Shown here: piece by piece, positions 7,545 to 11,403 of the stretch
Position numbering within the stretch: the first letter of the stretch is position 1
Layout of the letters: each line of letters opens with the position of its first letter
Source: Bacteroidales bacterium
GTDB taxonomy: Bacteria > Bacteroidota > Bacteroidia > Bacteroidales > ML635J-15
DNA length: 11,403 nucleotides
Direction of reading: 5' to 3'
Assembly: GCA_017997855.1 (NCBI GenBank)
Contig: JAGOEF010000034.1
Coordinates: 1 to 11,403 of the forward strand
Translations under genes and position numbers: made by a program
The notes under the pieces: model-generated
What the model saw: only the letters and a program-made list of their open reading frames with translations
Databases searched by the model: none
Told to the model about the DNA's origin: nothing

Positions 7545-8990
7545 ATGAATAAGATTGTTGTTTTGATTTTTGCTTGTATTGTTTTCGTGGGCTCGGTTGT
7601 GGCCCAGGGTTACGAAATTAAAGTGAAAGTAAATGGTGTTGCCGACACGGTGATGTACCTCGGACATCATTTCGGCGATAAAAAATATGTTGTCGACACA
7701 TCAAAGGTCGATTCGAAAGGGAACTGCACTTTTTCAGGGGCAGAGGCATTAAAGAAGGGCATTTACATTGTCGTTATGCCGAGTCAGAACATGACCTATT
7801 TCGAAATCATCGTGGGAAACGAGCAGAAGTTTTCGGTTGAAACCGATGTGGCAAACCTGGTTACTAATATGAAAGTGAAAGGCTCACTCGAAAACAAGCT
7901 ATTCAACGATTATCAGCGAAAGATGAGCGAGCTTCAGGCAAAACACATGGCACTGAATGATGCAAAGACTAAATATACCGACAATCCGGATTCTGTTAAA
8001 AATATTAATGACAGAATTGCTGCGGTTAACACCGAAAGGCATGAGTATATTTTGAATATGATTAAAAACAATAAACAGACTTTTTGGGCAAAGGTGCTGA
8101 ATTCAATGGTTGAAGTTGATGTGCCCGAACCGCCCCGCGACGATAAGGGGAATATTACTGACAGTACTTTTCAGTGGCGATATTATAAACAACACTATTT
8201 CGATAATATCGATTTCAAAGAAGATGGCCTGCTGCGTACTCCGATTTTTCAGGGAAAACTCAATTATTTTTTCGAAAAAGTGGTAATTCCATCCCCCGAT
8301 TCAATGAAAGTGGAATCAGACCGTGTAATACAAATGGCTTACCAGGGCGATTCTCTGATGTTTCGTTTTGTTGCCGCCCATTTACTCAATTATTTTGAGA
8401 CCTCTAAAATTATGGGGTTCGACGAAGTTTTTGTTCATATTGCCGAACAATGGTACCTTAGCGGGAAAACATATTGGGGTGATAGTACTTTTATGGCTAA
8501 ACTTACCGAAAGGGTAGTAAAGATTTCACCAAATATTATCGGGAATATCGCTCCTGACCTGAAAAAAATGGAGTGCCACGATGGAACATTTATGTCGCTG
8601 CATGCCGTAGAAGCCGAATACACCATTTTGGTATTTTTTGAACCCGATTGCGGGCATTGCAAAAAGGAAGTTCCCGAATTATATTCAAAATTTAAGGATA
8701 CACTCTCAACGATGGGCGTAAAAGTATTTTTAGTTTATACCCAATATGAAAAGGATAAATGGATTGATTTTATCAACGAAAAAGACCTGATTACAAATGG
8801 TTGGTATAATGTCTGGGACGGACCATATCCTCATTCAAACTTCCGCAACTTCTACGACATCTATTCAACGCCGGTAGTTTTCGTTCTCGATAAGGATAAA
8901 CGCATCGTCGCCAAACGAATCAACATCGAAAATCTGGCTGACTTTATCAGGTTCGATAAACAACGGAAGGAGAAGATGGGTAAACCATAA
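7545..8990 (+). CDS. Secreted TlpA-like thioredoxin-fold protein, CGHC active site
   Basis: The 481-residue product starts with a signal peptide (cleavage probably after VVAQ at 21). An N-terminal beta domain like DUF4369 spans about 23-110. A long, mostly helical middle region (about 115-330) recalls DUF5106 and contains YYKQHYFDNIDF (213-224). The C-terminal TlpA/AhpC-type thioredoxin domain (about 335-475) has FFEPDCGHCKKE at 364-375 with the redox pair Cys369/Cys372 and the cis-proline at Pro443 (STPVVFVLD). Such proteins act as periplasmic thiol-disulfide oxidoreductases in Bacteroidota; the client protein is unknown. The ATG has AAGTT upstream and no strong ribosome site. It begins 94 bases after lptD and lies 11 bases before a paralogous gene, so the two form an operon, perhaps read partly from lptD. 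Redox fold is firm; domain names for the first two parts are from memory and less sure. Confidence 0.87.
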   Translation: MNKIVVLIFACIVFVGSVVAQGYEIKVKVNGVADTVMYLGHHFGDKKYVVDTSKVDSKGNCTFSGAEALKKGIYIVVMPSQNMTYFEIIVGNEQKFSVETDVANLVTNMKVKGSLENKLFNDYQRKMSELQAKHMALNDAKTKYTDNPDSVKNINDRIAAVNTERHEYILNMIKNNKQTFWAKVLNSMVEVDVPEPPRDDKGNITDSTFQWRYYKQHYFDNIDFKEDGLLRTPIFQGKLNYFFEKVVIPSPDSMKVESDRVIQMAYQGDSLMFRFVAAHLLNYFETSKIMGFDEVFVHIAEQWYLSGKTYWGDSTFMAKLTERVVKISPNIIGNIAPDLKKMECHDGTFMSLHAVEAEYTILVFFEPDCGHCKKEVPELYSKFKDTLSTMGVKVFLVYTQYEKDKWIDFINEKDLITNGWYNVWDGPYPHSNFRNFYDIYSTPVVFVLDKDKRIVAKRINIENLADFIRFDKQRKEKMGKP

Positions 8991-9001
8991 CAATTTTAGC
9001 A

Positions 9002-10426
9002 ATGAAACCATTTCGAACGGTAAAAACCTTCCTGGTTTTCGTCTTTATAGTATTTAGCGGATTAACATCGGTTTTTGCATACCGTATCGAGGTTACGGTG
9101 TCCGGACACCCGGGAGGTTTGTTATACCTTGGGGCACATTATGGTCCGGAATTTCTTGTAATCGATACGGTACAAACCAATGATAAAGGCTACGCCGTGT
9201 TCGAGGGTAAATCAACTTTACCCCAGGGAGTATATTTTATAGTAATTCCTCCAAAAACCCGTTTTGATTTTTTATTGCTTGATGATCAGCAGTTTTCGAT
9301 GACGACTAACTTAAACAATCTGGTAGCGGATTTAAAGATGAGTGGTACCGATAAACCCGATTTATTCTTTGATTTACAACGCGATATTGCCTCAATTAAT
9401 ATGGCTTCATCACAACTCGATATTAAAAAGCAATACTTCAAAAACTCAGGTCAGGCAATGCCGGAAGATATTAAGCGTGAAGAGGACAGCCTGAAAAACC
9501 GGCGAATTATCGTATATAAATATTATAAAAGCATTGCCGGAAATAGTTATCTGTCGAAAATTCTCGATCTGATGTTACCTCCGGAATTTCCAACTTATGT
9601 ACTGCAGTGGCAGACCGAAGACCCGGCGAAATATTATTACTATTACAAAGACCATTATTTTGATGCTGTTGATTTCACCGATGAGAGGCTGCTGCGTACC
9701 CCTGAATTCATTTTTCACCGCATGTTGCAGGAGTATTGTAAATTTTTTCTAAGCACACGGGTTGATAGCATCGAAAATGTGTATAAAGATGTAGATGCCC
9801 TGATAACCAAAGCATCTGCGAACATTGAGTTTGAAAAATATATTGTCAGCTATCTCGTCGATCACTACGAAACACCTTCAGTTATTGGAATGGATGCTGT
9901 ATTTGTGTATCTGGCAGATAACTATTTTATCAACAAAAAGCTGACTTGGGCTGACGACAAGGCAGTAAGCCTCATTAAAGAACGGCGCGACGAAATGCAG
10001 TATAATTTGCTCGGCATGCAGGCTCAAAACCTGAAACTAAAGAAACTCGACGGCGATTATATCAATACAAATGAGATAAGTACAAAGTATCTGATATTAT
10101 GGTTTTGGGAACCAGGCTGCAGTTTGTGCGATGAACTGACTCCCGTGTTACATTCAAAATATGAAGAAATCCGTAAAATGGGGTCCGAACTTATCGCTAT
10201 CAATATTCAACGCAACAAAAGTGAATGGGAAAAATATATTACTGATAACAAACTGTATTGGATAAATGCATGGGACCCGGATGGAGTATGCGAGTTTTAT
10301 AAGTATTACGGAACCAACCGAACCCCGCGTCTGTTTATATTAGACAGCCAAAAACGGATTGTCGCCAAAGATGTTAAACCTGTTGATATTGTCAGATACC
10401 TGCAATATCTCGACACAAAAAAGTAG
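9002..10426 (+). CDS. Secreted TlpA-like thioredoxin-fold protein, CSLC active site (paralogue of the preceding gene)
   Basis: The 474-residue product has the same plan as its neighbour: a signal peptide (about 1-26, cut after VFA), a DUF4369-like beta domain, a helical middle and a C-terminal thioredoxin domain. Shared landmarks at matching places are YYKDHYFDAVDF (214-225), RLLRTPEF (229-236) and MDAVFVYLAD (297-306). The active site is WEPGCSLCDE (369-378; Cys373 and Cys376), where Ser-Leu replaces the Gly-His of the first copy, and the cis-proline is Pro442 (RTPRLFILD). Two further cysteines, Cys246 and Cys430, lie outside the pair. It follows the first copy by 11 bases and is surely cotranscribed. 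It is an old tandem duplicate, since the two differ over most of their length. The dipeptide change should alter redox potential or partner choice. Its 3' end lies 11 bases from the convergent yjbQ stop. Confidence 0.86.
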   Translation: MKPFRTVKTFLVFVFIVFSGLTSVFAYRIEVTVSGHPGGLLYLGAHYGPEFLVIDTVQTNDKGYAVFEGKSTLPQGVYFIVIPPKTRFDFLLLDDQQFSMTTNLNNLVADLKMSGTDKPDLFFDLQRDIASINMASSQLDIKKQYFKNSGQAMPEDIKREEDSLKNRRIIVYKYYKSIAGNSYLSKILDLMLPPEFPTYVLQWQTEDPAKYYYYYKDHYFDAVDFTDERLLRTPEFIFHRMLQEYCKFFLSTRVDSIENVYKDVDALITKASANIEFEKYIVSYLVDHYETPSVIGMDAVFVYLADNYFINKKLTWADDKAVSLIKERRDEMQYNLLGMQAQNLKLKKLDGDYINTNEISTKYLILWFWEPGCSLCDELTPVLHSKYEEIRKMGSELIAINIQRNKSEWEKYITDNKLYWINAWDPDGVCEFYKYYGTNRTPRLFILDSQKRIVAKDVKPVDIVRYLQYLDTKK

Positions 10427-10437
10427 TTGGAATTCGA

Positions 10438-10854
10438 TTATTCTCCGATTATTTTCACCAACACACGTTTCTTACGCATTCCGTCGAATTCGCCATAAAA
10501 TATTTGTTCCCAGGGTCCGAAATCGAGTTTCCCGTTGGTGACAGCCACAACCACCTCGCGGCCCATCACAGTCCGTTTCAGGTGTGCATCGGCATTATCT
10601 TCGAACCCATTGTGACGATACTGCGAATGCGGTTTTTCGGGAGCCAGCTTTTCGAGCCATATTTCATAATCGTGATGCAGTCCCGCTTCATCATCGTTTA
10701 TAAAAACACTGGCGGTTATATGCATGGCATTAACCAAACATAAGCCTTCGCTGATGCCACTTTCGTGCAGGCATTTTGTCACCTCAGGGGTAATATTAAC
10801 CAATTTTCGCCGGCTTTCGGTCGAGAACCAGAGTTCTTTACGATAGCTTTTCAT
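10438..10854 (-). CDS. yjbQ: YjbQ/UPF0047 family protein
   Basis: The 138-residue protein has the normal length and fold signature of the YjbQ family, small cytoplasmic trimers of metal-site type. Diagnostic segments are [13 protein letters not shown] (42-54; His45), GLHHDYE (58-64), [12 protein letters not shown] (89-100; His91) and [16 protein letters not shown] (110-125). Family members have been linked to thiamine-phosphate synthase side activity in E. coli, but their main role is unsettled. Its ATG overlaps the stop codon of the upstream phosphohexomutase by ATGA (10851-10854), which suggests translational coupling. No terminator stem was seen between its stop and the convergent gene, only an 11-base gap. 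Family assignment is firm; the reaction is uncertain. Confidence 0.92.
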   Translation of the reverse strand: MKSYRKELWFSTESRRKLVNITPEVTKCLHESGISEGLCLVNAMHITASVFINDDEAGLHHDYEIWLEKLAPEKPHSQYRHNGFEDNADAHLKRTVMGREVVVAVTNGKLDFGPWEQIFYGEFDGMRKKRVLVKIIGE

Positions 10855-11403
10855 ATTCCGAAAATTTCGTTTTTCATTGTTTCGATGAGTTCATTCAGCA
10901 CACGATCGGTATTTTCGTAATCATCTATGTGTTGTAATATGCCCTTTACGCTGAAATAAAACTTGATTTTTGGCTCGGTTCCCGAAGGACGTACGGTGAT
11001 TTTCGACCCGTTTTTAAGTTCAAATTGCAACACATCCGACTTGGGCAGATTTATTGAATAGCGCAGTTGACTGATCATATCGAAACTAACCTGTTTTTCA
11101 TAATCATGAATCACTGTAACGTCGATTCCTGCTATCGATTCAGGGGGCTGATGCCGGAATTTCTCCATCATCTGCGAAATTTCTTCGGCACCTGATTTCC
11201 CTTTCTTTGTCAGCGAAATCATTCTTTCTTTGTAAAAACCATATTCCATACAAATTTCGCGGAGCAAACGGGTCAGCGTTTTTCCGTTTTGTTTTGCCCA
11301 GGCTGTAGCTTCAGCCAATAACGCACAGGCAATTACTGCATCTTTATCGCGAACAAAATCTCCGGCCAGATAACCATAGCTTTCTTCTCCTCCACCAATA
11401 AAC
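10851..11403 (-). CDS. Phosphoglucomutase/phosphomannomutase family protein, C-terminal part (5' end outside window)
   Basis: The reading frame enters from the right edge and 183 residues are visible, about one third of a normal phosphohexomutase. The enzyme interconverts hexose 1- and 6-phosphates in the cytoplasm, feeding glycogen, nucleotide-sugar and envelope glycan synthesis. The first visible residues [16 protein letters not shown] hold the sugar-binding GEES loop of domain 3. Domain 4 carries the phosphate-binding loop [13 protein letters not shown] near nucleotides 10963-11001. A short frame beginning with TTG at 11318 is not the real start, since the homology continues past it. The gene overlaps yjbQ by four bases. 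The active-site serine and the metal loop lie outside the window, so glucose versus mannose specificity cannot be read. Confidence 0.92.
   Translation of the reverse strand, partial: FIGGGEESYGYLAGDFVRDKDAVIACALLAEATAWAKQNGKTLTRLLREICMEYGFYKERMISLTKKGKSGAEEISQMMEKFRHQPPESIAGIDVTVIHDYEKQVSFDMISQLRYSINLPKSDVLQFELKNGSKITVRPSGTEPKIKFYFSVKGILQHIDDYENTDRVLNELIETMKNEIFGI

Noticed and set aside
10432..10452. Short direct repeat CGATTATT at the yjbQ 3' end
   Set aside because: It is only eight bases, lies mostly in coding sequence and is within chance expectation.

Overview
The window looks like ordinary chromosome of a Bacteroidota bacterium, probably Bacteroidia. Signs of this are an LptD with the phylum-type jellyroll and barrel, a Bacteroidota-style MlaD, two TlpA-like lipid/thiol-type proteins with a long helical middle domain, AT-rich intergenic DNA without Shine-Dalgarno sequences, and several matches to the phylum's promoter consensus (-7 TAnnTTTG, -33 TTG or TTTG). 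There are nine protein genes, the last cut by the window end, and one tRNA gene. No IS element, CRISPR array or phage gene was seen, and no gene-free stretch exceeds about 300 bases.

Layout. Bases 1-198 are an AT-rich leader with three perfect 14-bp tandem repeats just before a solitary AAA-type ATPase gene (+). It converges on an osmC gene (-) across a shared hairpin terminator. Upstream of osmC, on the same strand, is tRNA-Leu(CAG) with its own putative promoter and terminator.

The centre is an envelope block. An N-acetylmuramoyl-L-alanine amidase gene and an mlaD-like MCE gene form a two-gene minus-strand operon with a 3-bp gap. lptD is transcribed divergently from it. The two transcripts appear to start from overlapping promoters at about 4757-4842, and lptD has no well-placed ATG. 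The amidase and the MlaD-like protein end in recognisably similar modules of about 75 residues (SPOR-like), an unusual shared tail on a peptidoglycan hydrolase and a lipid-transport protein. The block joins peptidoglycan cleavage, phospholipid traffic and LPS delivery to the outer membrane.

Downstream of lptD are two tandem paralogous secreted thioredoxin-fold proteins, one with CGHC and one with CSLC at the active site. They converge with an 11-bp gap on a minus-strand pair: a phosphohexomutase gene, of which only the C-terminal part is in the window, and a yjbQ gene that overlaps it by the ATGA junction.

I found no clearly new defence or mobile system. The best leads are the shared SPOR-like tails, the overlapping divergent promoter region with a probable non-ATG lptD start, and the palindromic tandem repeats in front of the ATPase.
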